Notes under the pieces: generated by a model | The model's input: the letters and a program-made list of their open reading frames with translations, nothing else | What the model was told of the DNA's origin: nothing | Databases searched by the model: none | Shown here: in pieces, positions 51,101 through 64,000 of the stretch | Layout: the number at the start of each line of letters is the position of its first letter | How positions within the stretch are numbered: position 1 is the stretch's first letter | Source of the DNA: Ascaris suum | Taxonomy: Eukaryota; Nematoda; Chromadorea; Rhabditida; Ascarididae | Assembly: GCA_013433145.1 (NCBI GenBank) | Contig: CM024185.1 | Location: forward strand, 1,116,001 to 1,180,000 | DNA length: 64,000 nt | Reading direction: 5' to 3' | Program-made: the position numbers and the translations under genes

Positions 51101-54100
51101 ATCAAATATGCGAAACATCATAAGATATGAGGAAATAAAAAAAAGTAATATAATTTATAGGTGAAAATAGTACAATTTCTATAAATTGCCCAACGGGTTG
51201 AACATCGAAAGAAAAAATGTCTGATGACGTCATAATGGTGACATTTTATGGCACATGAAGTACAACATAGGATTCATTGTTTCGTGTTCGTTGCTGCACG
51301 ATCGATTGTGAATTAGCTCCGTCTTATCGAGGCACACCTCCTGAGACCTTCGACGGAACAACGATGGTGAAGCTCCGACCCCCCACACTAAACGTAACAA
51401 CATTGAATCGATTCGTCAGCATCCGACAGGCATGAGACGAGCCTAAGCTCTAACCGTCAAACGACCTCTTAACTTTTTTCTTAAGCGCAAATGAAGCCAT
51501 GGATATTACTTTGAAGAACATGGAGCTAAACATGAAGCTCAAATAAGAGCTATAATTCTGAGAGTTGAGAGTGGGGGAAGGGGACGCAGTATCACTATAG
51601 CCAAAGTAATTGCAACATTTTCATCGCTTCATGAGTAGAGCTGAAGTTATTAACTATGGCTTTTATTGTTAGCTTCTCCAGTCCGCTTAATAACCATTTC
51701 AATCCTTTTTTGCGCGTCTAAATCCGTAAAAGTGTTTTAGTAATATTGAGTAGCATTCATTTCCAGCATTAATGGATTCAAACTTTGCAAATTAATGCAT
51801 ATTCAACGGGAATAATACCTACAGCCACGAATAAAGCAATATAATTTGCATATAATTTGTCATTTATGTTTATTTATTTATCATTCGAAACAGGGCAACT
51901 ACTGAGTACATTTGAATCAATAATTTACAATGGACTAGTGGATGGGATGTAATTAATCTCAGTGATAAGTATGCTCGATTTTGCAAAGATGTTGCGTGGT
52001 ACATAATTGGTGCTCTTATTGCTTCCTCTTTGCAGATCGCTGACATGCACATTAGATCTCTTATGGCGATTATAAAGAGAACCGAACGATCGTTCGGCTT
52101 GAGTGAATTGGTTGCCGATCATTTCCTTTGTTAATATTGACAGTTCATTGTCTGCTAGATTTGTTGCAATTGCCTCACACAAATATGTTTTCGCATTAAA
52201 CTTTCAATAACTTCAAGAGATTTGAGTTTATGAATTCTTCGACAATATTGATGTCCCTATGTGAAGCAATCACTATCATTCCTAAAGATGGGAATTACTC
52301 CTGGAATAGCCGAATGCATGACAAAAAATCGACATTCATATTCTGATATGCTCCAAATATTTGCGCTTATCATGAGCAGATAAGCACTCCCTAGAGATGA
52401 GAAAGAATTATATCCGAAATAACATCTTCGCATCAAAAATCAGCTTCAGATTTCGTCATTTTTGCGGCAAGCTTTATTTAAGATTTTGGGACGATATTTA
52501 AGAGTTTTTTCTATTTCGGTTCTTCCGATCGTTTTGCTAAATACCTATATCCTTGCAATAGTTTCCTTTCAGTTTATCCTTACAAACTATCGATACGATC
52601 TCTTTTTAGTTGTTTTTTTTTTCATTTTCTTTAATTCAATCTCCTCCTTCACTTTCAATGTCAATTGCGCACGATAATTGAACATCGTAAGTGGGTATCA
52701 ACCAGTGAACATTTAATAATGAATCGACAAGATTGGATAAGAGGTATATGAGATAATATTGTAAAGCTTTTAGTATCCCATCTACACAATAACAAACAAG
52801 TGCTTATAAGGAGTTATCCGTCTACATGTCACAACTGTCTAGTTAACTGTTCTACTTTTTAACTTCGAGGTACGAGTAATGGCATGATTTATTACTAGTA
52901 AATTCATACTTATAGCGATACTCGAATAAGGTGCAAGAATAAGAGGGAAACGATATTTTATTTTTGTGTATAATGAGCCATAACAGCTAAATTTGAACAC
53001 TGCTTTAGAGATGTCAACTTTATGAACAGTAAGCGGCAGTGAAAAATTACTATCAGATAATTTTCATCTGGCTGTAAATAAGGTTTTCACCTAGCTGGAA
53101 ATAAGTTAGAACACCGAAAAAAGGCTCAAGAAGCTAAATGAAGAAAAAAACTAAGTTTTTTTTGAGCAGCGGCCAAATAAAAGTGTGCAAGTTGCATGAT
53201 CAATTCTCTAATACAGACTGAAATACTTCATATTGCATAGTTGTTCTAATTACTATTGGCATATGAGGTCCCGAATTTCGAAGGTATGTGAGCAGTTTCT
53301 ACAGAGCCTGGAACTTGGCCGCATTAAAATGAGCGAACACTTGTGATTTAGAGTGCATGCCACCTTTAATAATACTACCTCAACGGCAGAGAATTTGGCG
53401 GTATAAAATCAATTTTTTAGAGGGGGAGAAGGAGGGAAGAGACGCCAACAACAATAATATGCCACAGACTAAAATATCATAAAAGCGACAATATCGTCAG
53501 CTAAAAAAATGCTCAAGTCGACCTAAATTTCTAAACTCGTAGAGAAATTTTCCATTCATTCGATAACTGTACTACTTCATGAAGTTATAAATACTTCTAT
53601 AAAAGAAAAATTGATTGAAATATATTGCTGCACACAAAAAAAACTATTTTATAGCAAAAGGTCACCTATAAAGATTTATTTATACAGAGAAAAAAAGAAA
53701 GAAACTATTTTATACTAAAATTCATCTCAATCTTATCGCTTTTCCATTCTCCCATTAAGATATACCTTAAAATTTCAACTATTTGCATTTAATGCAATAA
53801 AATCAATAAACGATTGCAATACAAATAAAAATAAATTATTTGCAAAATAGATGAAGAAATTTATCAAAAAAAAAGTGCATTCATATACTGAAATTGCAAT
53901 TGCAATATTGCATAGCGCTATTTTGATTATTCAATGAATTTCAATAATAATCTGAAAATGTTCGCCTATCTTTTTTTTCTTATTCATTAGTTGCCGACCT
54001 TAAACGCAGTCAATTATCTCATGGCAAGCCTACGCCACTTTCTAAAGCAGTAATTCTCGCCAGCAATATTTGTCTCTCTCCCTTATTCTCTCTCTCTCTT

Positions 54101-57100
54101 TCTTTCAATTTTACATACCGCCCACGTAACGATTTTCAAAGACTATGAGTAATTCAATACGAAAAAGTAAGTGAAAAGTAGTTGTTGTTAATAGATGTTG
54201 AAGTGATATTGACAAGTGTAGAAATAAGAGACAAGGATATGGCTATCGGAAGTGGCACCATCAATGACGTTGAGGTGACGATCACTGACGTATACATTTC
54301 GACGGAAGTGTGAAGCACTCATCCAAAAAAATTAATTTTTATCTTAAGGCATTATCGAAGAAAACATTGCGCTGAAACTGATACGATTCACTGAGTCGTC
54401 ATTTTGGGGATATTATTAGCGATTTGAGGATTGAGGAGGATAAAAGAATTGGAGTTGAGGCGGGGAGGGGGAGGGTTGAGGATGAGAGAGAAAGAGCCGA
54501 AATCACCTCAAATATGTACAAAACGCTTTCGCTCTCAAAATTATGAAGTGCAAAATTCTGCATCAAGAAATATGATTTATTCTTTACGAGAGTGAATTTG
54601 CATCCGGTGTTGAAAAAAAAAATCTGATCTTTAAATATTCGGATTTCGTTCTACAAAGAGCATCAGGGCAATGATGAAAATGAGTTGTGCATAATTCATC
54701 ATCGCTCCCAGTCTGTCGTCATTCTTAGAAATGGATGGTCATAGGAAGAGGGATTTGGGATGTTGGGGGGAGGGGAACGGGAGGGGGAGGAGGAACTGCC
54801 AATTTTCCTCCATTTATTGCTCGAATACTGCTTTCAGTTATGGGGCTGCTACCGTGCAAAGAATTTGAAAAGAATAAATGCTTAGATAATTTTCACTTCT
54901 ATGTTCACTTGTCTCATATGTTTCCTAATTGCTGCATTACTATGATCATTCCGCAATTCTTGCATACCCTCTCTTAGTTCCTCATTCACCTCTCTATAAT
55001 CTCGTCTCTCCTGTTTCATTCCTCCCTCCATCCTCTTGACTGCTTTAAAGTCAAATCCCTTAGTGGAATTTTCTTCCTTTTTGTGCAAATTTTGCAAAAT
55101 TGCAATTAATAAATGCATTACAATAATGTAGTATTGTATGTGCGCTACCTGTGGATGTGTGTGTGTTCATTACCTGTGAATGTGTATATTCGTTACCTGT
55201 GAATGTGCGTGTCGCTACCTGTGAAAGCGCGCAGTCTATCTGTCATTCCGACAATTTCAGTTTAGAAACAAGATAAGCTTAAGTTGCGAAATATTATGAG
55301 CACAATGATGAGCATTTATCATCTTTTATGTTAATGCATTGAGCATTTTCGATGCTCGAGAATGATAAAAATTTTTCATGCATTTTGCATCAATGAGAAT
55401 TTCAACTTATATTGATGAAATCATAGAAAAACGAACGATTCCTCTGAAGAACAACTTTTAACAGCGATTGGATTTAATTGAAATATGAGAGTATATTTTA
55501 TTATATTATTATTTGTTGCTAAATTTGAAAAAGTGATAGGAATATGAGGGCACATTTCATGCCAGCTTTTTTTTTAATGCGTTTTCCCATATTTTGATTT
55601 TCTCGTCCTTTTTTCCTCAATTGCCAATTTTTATGCAAAATGCAATTTTTACAGGAAAGCATCAAATTGCTGTATGTCCTGATCATGTTGGATTTATTGA
55701 TTTTTTTTTGTCTTTCTGGTGGAGGCGAAATCAATTGGAGATAGTGAAGAATGGAAGATGACTAAATGAGAAAATGAGAAAATAAATAGAATAAATCATT
55801 AGATAATATTTCCAAAATGTTCTTATTTTTTTAGCGATCGTTGTCTAAATCCATATTATTGACGTTTTTCTTTATTGACGTTCTTATTTTTCTTCAATAA
55901 ATAAAGAAATAATTAATTCATCAATTAAGCCAAAATATTTTTTAAACGAATACATAAAAATATGAAAAGAAATAAATCTTTTTGTGAGAACGATCGTTGT
56001 CTTAAATCGATAATTTCTAAAATGTTCCTAATTGATGAAAGAGAGAAATCCAACATTTTTCATGATAGAATCTATAGATACCCAAAGAACCAATCACATC
56101 GAATCATGAAATTAAATTAGAAATTGCGACCGGTTGTGCGGCGCGCTTTTCATTGAAATAAGACTCGAACCAAGGCAACGGGGCACATTGACGTCATCAC
56201 ATCGATACGTTTTGTTCATCCTAATCAACATCACGATAACCATTGAGCACCGTTTTTCACACTCAACCTCCCCCCACCCTCTCCCCTCCATCGCCTTCCT
56301 ATTCTCTTCGTTTATAACAGTTATGAGGCTTACCAGTTTAATCATCAGTAATGACGCTGCTTTACGTAAATTTTTGCATTATATTGTATGAGGCATTAAG
56401 AGATATTGGTCTATGATGTCTATTCGTAATGTTTTCATGGGTTTGTGCTGACATGTTGGTATGCCACAGTAGTCGCTAGAATATACGCCTCTAATCGACC
56501 TTAAATAACCCAACTTAAGGGACCCCATACTTAAAAATTCACACTATCCGTTTTAGTTCTGTTTTTTTAGTTCTGTTTTAGTTTAGTTCTGTTCAAAGAA
56601 AAAAGTGCAATTTAAGTATGGGAAATTTGATTTCTATAATCAATTAGATCAATATGATTCCCACTACCCAAATGATCATATTTAGATAAAGTAAAACCTT
56701 ATCAGCCCTCACCATGCCAACAACTGATTGAGTGAAAATTGTGTCCTAGGGAGGAGAAATTTGATTTTCTTAAAACGATTGCATAGATAAAAATTCAGTC
56801 TTATCAGTGCCTATCAGCTTACCTAAAATAAATATTATTTACCCATAATTTACAGTTCATTGATTTTGCCGCAATAGTCGGTTGATTTATCAATTTCAAT
56901 GTTCAATACTCATAAATGCAAAGAAAAAACGGAGGTAAGATTGTTGTCCTGATATATTTCTCCACTACATCGTTAGGGGTTTATCATTATATTCGAAAAT
57001 CTTATATTATTCTAATTAGATAAAGAAATAAATACTTTTATTTGTTTTGATGTGCTCGATTTAGTGCCACATGATGATAGCAAAGAGGAGAAGAGCGGAA

Positions 57101-60099
57101 GAAATAGGATCTTTTTATTGGCCTTAATCGGGGCGATTTTATATCATCTCTATGAGGTGTATAATAATCACAAGTTGAATAGAATTAAAAAAAAAAAAAA
57201 CTCAATGCAAAAATGACAGATACAAAGAATATATAAAAGTTGATGAATTATTTCTGTAATAAATTTCAAATTTCTATATGCTATGAGAAAATTCTAGATT
57301 TTGAAAAGTCGTGAAAAAAAAACTTTTAGGAAATATTTTTATGAACTTTATGGCTAGATCATTTGAACGCAATCAGAATCACTCGAAAATTCTTGCTAGG
57401 CTATGAGAAAAAATTTTCCAAGAAAGAAACGAAAATTGCAGATACCCTTCTCTTGGTGTTCCCTCAACATTACCCCTCTCTCTCCATTTCCCATCCCCAT
57501 TATTCACACCTTCCATCCCTTTTATAGCGAAAGTGATACTACTTGAAGAGATATAGGGATATGGACGGCACAAAGAATCCACAAGAATACAAAGAGTGCA
57601 CCGGAATGCGGGTAACACCTGACTTCAAACTTCCGATGGGCAAGCTTACTTTTACAAATTTGCATAAATACAATGAAGTTTTGTATTTTTTTCATCACTA
57701 TGGCAACGGATACTGTTTATTAGCTCTATTTTATAACGCATTAAAGTGATCTAATATTTCCGATAGTGCTATAGCTTCACCTATGAAGTTATTCTCAGAA
57801 CTACCATAATAAGCGTTAATAAAAGCTGCCTGAAATACAATTGTCTTTTAATTCATGCAGAGATTTTAGTAAATTCTCGAAGCATTTACTTAATATTATA
57901 TGATAGATTTGAGTAAAACTTCGAAAAAGAATAGCAAATCTTATTCTATAAAAAACAATTCTAGGCGTTGTTAAAAACAAAAAAAGTTGAATTTTAAAAA
58001 AAATGATATTGTGCAATTCTCAAAAGAGTAAAAATAATTCAATAAACGAACCAATAGAGAGAATCGAAAATTGAAGACTATTTGAATATCATCTCAGTTG
58101 ATAATATGCGCACATTATTTTTATCAACACATCAATATTGTTTCATTTTTAATAGAACTTTTAAATCTCTATCAATTATACATTACAAGTGATTTGATAT
58201 TGCAAAATTGATCGCAATATGTTGAATGCATATTATCATAGCCTTTAAACGGTTCTAATTTATTCAAGGAGAAGTTCTGATTTTCTTTGAAATATTATCA
58301 ATTAAGAAAATATATAATCAATTCTTGTTTTCCTTTTCTAATCGTAGTCAATGGGTTCATAATTGTTTCTTTTTTTTTGAGAACATTAATTCAAAAATGG
58401 AAAACAAGATGAATTTCATATATTTTCCTTCTTCGTTATTCATTTAGAATCTATTCTCATTATTCCTATTATTATAATAATATTATTACAATATGGCCTC
58501 CCATTATTACAATACTCGACGATAAGCCTATTGTCAGTAAATAAATAGGAATATCGATAGACAATTTTGCTAAGCTAAGGTTCCAAATAAACATTGAAGC
58601 GTATGCTTCAGACGCTTTTTTTTTTCTGGCTTAATTCTGCATTCATTAGATATAAATGCGCATCTTTAAGAAGGAATAACACCAGGTAAGAACCATTGAA
58701 GTATTTCATTACATCGAAATTTATGTAATATATAAGACTTATAAAACTCTCATATTGCGGCGTCAAAAAGTGTGAATTTTTTTTGGAGTTGAACTTTCGG
58801 ATGCATTAATTCATAAGTTTGAAGGAAACTATGAATATAATTGAAGTGAGAATTCCTTGTAAAACTATTCTATAATGACTTGAAATCTCTATAGGCAATT
58901 TATATGTGCGCGCGAATAAATCTATTCGGAAATTCCTATTTTGTTCAGTATGAAAGTAAAAGAGGATGAAAACTGATGTTAATGATGTATACTTATGAAA
59001 TGATTTTTCTCTATTCAAATTCCGTTGCCATTTCAACAGGTTTTGCATAAATTATAAAAATTTTATTGCCGCATAAAAATTCCTAGTAAATTTCTCCAAT
59101 AACCATACAAATGTGAAATTTTATTGTAAGTTGGAGATCTACATGAATAGTCTTTTGCATGATAAATAAGAAAGTTACTTCAGCACTTTTTTTGAGATGT
59201 TCTCGAACCCACTGACTTAATTGAAAGACCGTGGTACCTGTTTATGGTAAAATTCTTACTTACTAGGAGGTGAGGTAAAATATATTTGTGGTTAAATCTT
59301 TTTTTTTTCGCTATGTCAATGCTTAAAAATCCTCTTTTACTGCCTTACGTCCTTAATGGTCCCTTCAAAAATTTGCATATACAATTACGAATAGCTAATG
59401 AGAAAGGCGATTAGGTTGAAATGCTAAAAAAGAATGAAGGGATCTATGACACAATTAGAGATTGAATAAACGATATACTGTAAAGCCATGATTACATGAT
59501 TATTAGGTTCCATTCTGTTGGACATGTTCTCGTCCACCTATTCAGTTTCCGTCATCTGCTTCTCATATTAAGAGTCCCTCTTCAAACTTAGTCTCCTCTT
59601 ATAATTCAACCTGCTCTCTCACAAGTTCAAAGATTGTAAACTTTAGTGTTAGATTCGAAGTTTACGCAATATTAATAAATATAATAAAGAAATTTTAATT
59701 CGACCCTTGTTTTGCTGTACAACAAACTTCATATTTTATTAATCAAAAGGATCCGGAAGAAGTACGGAACATGCACGGATATCCGGAATGCTAAATTAAT
59801 GTCAAATTTCATAATCCACGCTTCCTACCAAAAACTCAATCAATTCGTCGTTTAAAATGAGACACAAAAGAAGATAATACGACGAATGGATTCGTATATG
59901 CCATTGATTTTTACTTATTCTTTCTGCTTGCGCAATTTCGTGCATTACCACGTCGAAAAATTCTAAGGATCAATATTTCGCTCTCATCCGTTCACCATAC
60001 CCTCTAACCTTAGCTAAGAGGGAACATTTCGAAGATCGATTTGTGGGAAATTTTCATTATGTTGTCGAGAGTGCATTATCCTAATCCGCATTAGAGAAC
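48181..60099. other. gene-free region, AT-rich
   Basis: No open frame here resembles a known family. There are small degenerate arrays at 49805-49852 and 55145-55232. A hydrophobic plus-strand open stretch at 50887-50976 ends at a GTAAAG donor. A CpG-containing patch lies near 51290-51450. Nothing else is supported. Confidence 0.5.
55145..55232. repeat. degenerate 22-25 bp tandem repeat, 4 units
   Basis: Unit starts at 55145, 55170, 55193 and 55215. Each begins (C/T)TACCTGTG(A/G)A or a close variant, followed by a TG-rich tail of varying length. Confidence 0.85.
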
Positions 60100-60134
60100 C
60101 TCTCTCCTTCCTCTCTCCCTCTTTCTCTCTCTCG

Positions 60135-60175
<41 letters not shown>
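60100..60175. repeat. (CT)n microsatellite
   Basis: Near-continuous CT dinucleotides with a few C, T and G interruptions, about 76 bp. Confidence 0.95.
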
Positions 60176-60179
<4 letters not shown>

Positions 60180-60600
60180 GCACTACTTCCAACGAAATAA
60201 ATATCGCCACAATTACTCTCAAATATGTGTTTATCACTCAATTACTCATCACAGGTCGTGATAAAATTGCGGAAGGAATTGAAATAGGAACGAATGAAAT
60301 GATAGCAAATATTATTTAACACTCATTAAAAACTGAATATATTAATGACGAAACGTTCCTACCATAATACCAAACGTATACATTTATATCCGAGACCAAA
60401 GCATGAACAATGAAACAATCAAAATCTAATGGATTTAACTTCCGGTAGACGGTGACAATTATTGCAAACAATGCCGTTCTGGATCCCATTAATGCGACGA
60501 CTGGAGTGGTCTTTCGTAATTTCTTTCCAGGATTTTCCCACTTCTCGATTCCCTCTGGTACGCTCATTAGGAGAAACTAAAATTCAAGAACTTTTTGCAG

Positions 60601-61020
60601 TCAACATCGTATAAACTCAAATATGCTCTTGTAAGCTTCTTGTAGATCCACGAGTAGCCTTCTAAATTCCAAGTATATAACCTCGAAACAAGGCAACTTT
60701 CTATTATTGAATAAATTTAAATTGCTGATTTGGGCTAATCTCCTACTAAAATACAATTGCATAGGCTTGATCTTGTTTTTGACAATACGGTAACTGTGAA
60801 TCACCGAACCATAGGTCAATATAGATGGGAGGAATATTTTAAACAACATTCACTAGAAACGACATACCAATGATTTTAAAAGCCTTCAGATTCAATTTAT
60901 TCCTATAAATTTCCACGGTTAAATGAGGCAGCGATCAACGAAAACGGCCTTTTCGTCTAGTCAAACACCAATGTCCGTACTTTCTTCAACTCTCAAAAAG
61001 CTCTTCATTTTGCATTCTAA
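60601..61020 (-). pseudogene. decayed non-LTR retrotransposon (LINE) reverse-transcriptase C-terminus
   Basis: Minus-strand translation of 60849-60601 reads LFKIFLPSILTYGSV, then FSRRLAQISNLNLF and IYLEFRRLLVDLQEAYKSIF. This fits the conserved end of CR1/Jockey-type reverse transcriptases (LYKxFVRPxLEYGS ... RRF ... LExRRLRxDLxxxYKI). Just upstream, 61000-60920 gives STDIGV-stop-LDEKAVFVDRCLI, like the DLGVxLDxKLSFxxH block but interrupted by stops and in a shifted frame. It is a broken fragment with no intact endonuclease or RT core found nearby. Confidence 0.65.
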
Positions 61021-61994
61021 ATTTGAAAATATTTTCTCTATCTATGATAACCTGCTACATCTGTCGTTTTTTAATAGTAGCTGATGTTTTGCTAACAACA
61101 GATCAAATAGCATAGGATTAGTTTGTGTTGTTTTATCTATTTCTAAATATTTTTGAGCTAATCACCGAGGATCGCATTTTGGGCCTTTCAGATAGAATTT
61201 ACAGTTCGCCGCAAATAAATATACTTTATTATGTGATGCCAAAAATAATATACGGTAGGCGAGGAGTACAAAAAACTAGCATAATACTGATCTCTACAGA
61301 TCGCTTGATTGTAGAGCATTTCAGTACACGCCTTCCCCTCTATAATAACTTCCTGCTCCCCTCCCCCTTTCTCCGCCTTCTGGAAGATCCTAAATCCAAC
61401 GCAATAGCCCTCATTAATTCGCTTATTTCGAGGAAACTGCTGCATTTAAACAAGGAGACGTGAAATTAAATGCACTTCTATTATGCAGATAGGGGGGCCT
61501 TAATTACGTTGCCTTTACGTGTAATCATTATCAGACTGTTCAAGCAATTTCGTTCGTTCACTGTGAAGAGAAAAAAGTTGTCCTCATTTATCCATATAAG
61601 TGAAACATTCTCTGCTTTATGCTGAAACTTTCTAACTTTTTTTCATAGCCTCACTTTTCAATGATAAATGCATTGCATGCCCAACAATATCACTTGCTCA
61701 CTTAAATGCCCCATACGTACTATTAGAGTCTGGTCATAGATGAGCACTCCCCTACCCCTCCCACAACGCTTCATCACCTAAATGGGATTGGGATCAATTG
61801 CAAATTTGCACGCCTTTTAAGGTGAGTTGCAACTAGCGGCTACGCAAGCATCCCAAAGAATAAAAAACTTTGCAATTTTCAGAAGATGCGAAGTTTTCTG
61901 CGTCATTATTTCCGTCCAAATGATTAAATCTTAAAACTTCACCGCAAATTGCAAGCCGTAAAAGTTTCTAAAAATATATATATATGTGAGGATG
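61021..61994. other. no recognised gene
   Basis: Open frames of 85-112 codons on both strands overlap at 61125-61463 but show no family motif. Some sequence next to the LINE fragment may be more decayed retrotransposon. Confidence 0.4.
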
Positions 61995-62114
61995 AAGGTA
62001 CTAATTTGCAAAGATAGAACAATAAAGGTACTAATTTGCAAAGATAGAACAATAAAGGTACTAATTTGCAAAGATAGAACAATAAAGGTACTAATTTGCA
62101 AAGATAGAACAATA
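61995..62114. repeat. 30-bp tandem repeat, 4 perfect copies
   Basis: Four copies with unit starts at 61995, 62025, 62055 and 62085; each contains ACTAATTTGCAAAGATAG. A degenerate fifth start follows at 62115. Because 30 is a multiple of three, the array is open on the minus strand, but no gene context supports translation. Confidence 0.95.
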
Positions 62115-64000
62115 AAGATACCAACAATAGATTTTTTATAAATAATATGTCAATATTCATTGATATATTATTTTATAATAAAATAAGTGTATTCTCAACG
62201 TCATAAATGGTCAAAATACTTAAAGAAATATAAATGCTCAATAGAAACATTACAATTATGTTATATTATGATTGCATCAATTTTTTAAATTTTTTTTCCA
62301 TTCTTATCGATTTTCAGAACTCTTTTTTCCACAGTTTCTATACTTGTGATGATCAACTAAACAGTGTGAACAAAAAAGAGCGAACGTTTACAAAAGCGCA
62401 TTAGGAATGATAATGCGATATGCGCTTTCTCTCATTTCTTTTCACCTATCCAAAAATATGGAAAGCACGCCAGGATGACTAATACAACTGCCTTTTTCAG
62501 TTGAAATCATCAGGACAATTGGTTGCCGAATTATCCAGAACAAGTTCAGTGATGCGTTTTTCTGATCACAATTTCAAAAGGAAAACGAATCGTTTAATCG
62601 ACAGTACATGCAAGACTCAAAAAGAAAATTATTTGCAAACTTTATACTTTGAAGCATTAATAATTAAAATATGTGCGAACATTTAAGACATAATTAATAT
62701 AAATAAAGTAAATTTCAAAAAATAAAAATAAAAAAATAAAAATTGACTAAGCATTTCGATTACATTTCAAAAAATTTCCCCACTATAAATTGGTTGGTTT
62801 ACGAGCTTAAACCACTCAGGCGAACAGCATTTGGCCCAACCAATATGTTCCAAAGATGAGGAGACTGTGGATTCGAGAGGGCAGAGGAAGGCGTCTTCAA
62901 TATGCGCGAAAAAAATATGCACCGCCCAACAAGTAGAGTTCTGCGCTCTTTTTTTTTCTTGTCTCAGAGTCTCGAGAGTTTTAAATTTCTTCATCGCTTC
63001 AAAATATTTGGCAGTTTGTTGAGTTTTCAATATTTTTCATAGACAAAAAAGATGGTAATATTTTCGGCAATTTTTGGAAAATTTCAAGACCGCTTTCTGG
63101 TAAAAGTTATGAAATTATTCTCTCAACTTAGGAATGGATGTAATCACCATTATAATTTTTTATACCCGAAAATAACCGTTACTGCTGCATCACCTGTGTT
63201 TGGCGCTCTTAACAGAACATATAGGAACATATGCAAGCAAAGCGTTATTAATTTTTGCAAAAAAAAAAAATCAAAAAGCGCTCAAAATTTCATGAATGTT
63301 TGGAGAATGTGCGCTGACGAAATCCAACCTTCTCTTCAAGTTGGCATTAGTTTTAAAGAGAAAAGACGCATGCAATTATCTTCCGGGATCAATATGAAGC
63401 ACCTATTGTGAAATCGCATCTATTGTGACAATGCTTTGAGGTAGAAATTAGCAGACAGGTGAATGGATAAATGGATGCACGCATGTCCGCCCACACATAC
63501 AAGCACACATATGTGAACACGCAGATGTGCACATGCACGTGCACGCAGAAAAAATTCATGCGCACTTGCATAATGCATGCGTGCATATTTTAACTATTGC
63601 AGTGAAAAACAATAGAGATTAACAGAGAGTCGGTAAGTAGATATTCAAAAAATTGCCGAACATATGAAGCTATTGTTTCAAATGTATTATAATAAAATTG
63701 ATAACTTTAGGAAATTGTTGCAAAGAAAAACCAAAAATATATACACAAATATAGACGAATTGAATCAAGACTATTAATTATTTCTGCGTTACAACAATAT
63801 AATAAAGCATAAAAATGGCAAAGTGCCAAGAAGAATGACATGCGAAGATGTGCTCCATATATGTGACGTAAAGGTAGCGATGAAGACACAACGATATGCA
63901 CCCATTTTTCAATATGTATGTAAAATATTGTGGTGTTTAGCGATTTGTTGCGCATTGCACGCATTCGAGACTCATGCATACTGCCCTCTGCGACAAACCC
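62115..64000. other. no confirmed gene; possible isolated exons
   Basis: A strong plus-strand acceptor CCTTTTTCAG ends at 62500 and is followed by 62 open codons. A 119-codon plus-strand frame at 63052-63411 and an 87-codon minus-strand frame at 63030-62767 are also open. None shows a motif I can name. The right end contains a CA/TG-alternating stretch. Confidence 0.3.
63475..63590. repeat. degenerate alternating purine-pyrimidine (CA/TG) stretch
   Basis: Rich in cacacat, gtgcacatgcacgtgcac and tgcatgcgtgcat steps, which alternate purine and pyrimidine and include several GTGCAC or TGCATG palindromes. Such sequence can adopt Z-DNA; no function is implied. Confidence 0.6.

Noticed and set aside
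51925..52182. 85-codon minus-strand ORF starting MCEAIATNLADNELS
   Set aside because: No recognisable motif, no splice context and no neighbour; kept out as unsupported.
56155..56240. Minus-strand GGTTCGAGTC resembling an internal tRNA promoter B box
   Set aside because: Flanking bases do not pair as a T-stem and no A box or acceptor stem is present.

Overview
This is AT-rich eukaryotic DNA, almost certainly from a nematode. Exons are short (68-269 bp), introns are 0.3-3.2 kb, and most 3' splice sites end in TTTCAG, TTTAG or TATAG. The conceptual protein reads best as UNC-104, the nematode KIF1A/kinesin-3 motor. It is clearly diverged from Caenorhabditis, for example between the first conserved block and the P-loop, so I do not assign a genus or order.

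One gene dominates the window. unc-104 runs on the minus strand from its ATG at 39706 to the left edge. I assembled 32 coding exons, all phase-compatible, totalling 4746 nt (1582 codons). They cover the motor domain (exons 1-8), neck and first coiled coil (8-9), FHA domain (10-11), second coiled coil (12-13), the KIF1B-type and DUF3694-like middle region (14-27), a charged and Ser-rich linker (28-30) and most of the lipid-binding PH domain (31-32). The last exon or exons and the 3' UTR lie beyond base 1. Only about 12% of the 39.5-kb locus is coding. One further open block at 18214-18351 resembles the start of exon 16 and is in phase with its neighbours, so it may be an undescribed alternative exon.

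The introns hold twelve G or C homopolymer tracts of 11-20 nt (none seen in the 24 kb upstream of the gene), three long (AT)n tracts, several small tandem arrays, and duplicated splice sites after exon 5 and before exon 12. Intron 14 appears to be a GC-AG intron. Intron 1 has a cluster of six perfect ATTTGCAT octamers, and that octamer is abundant over the whole window.

From 39.7 to 64 kb I find no convincing protein-coding gene. The region contains a probable trans-splice or 5'-UTR acceptor 30 nt before the ATG, a CpG-rich 0.5-kb island at 47.7-48.2 kb with a strong minus-strand GTAAGT donor (candidate promoter and noncoding first exon of unc-104), a 32-bp-arm hairpin at 44.7 kb, a decayed LINE reverse-transcriptase C-terminus at 60.6-61.0 kb (minus strand), and a 30-bp x 4 tandem repeat at 62.0 kb. 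I saw no tRNA, rRNA, CRISPR array or prokaryotic feature.
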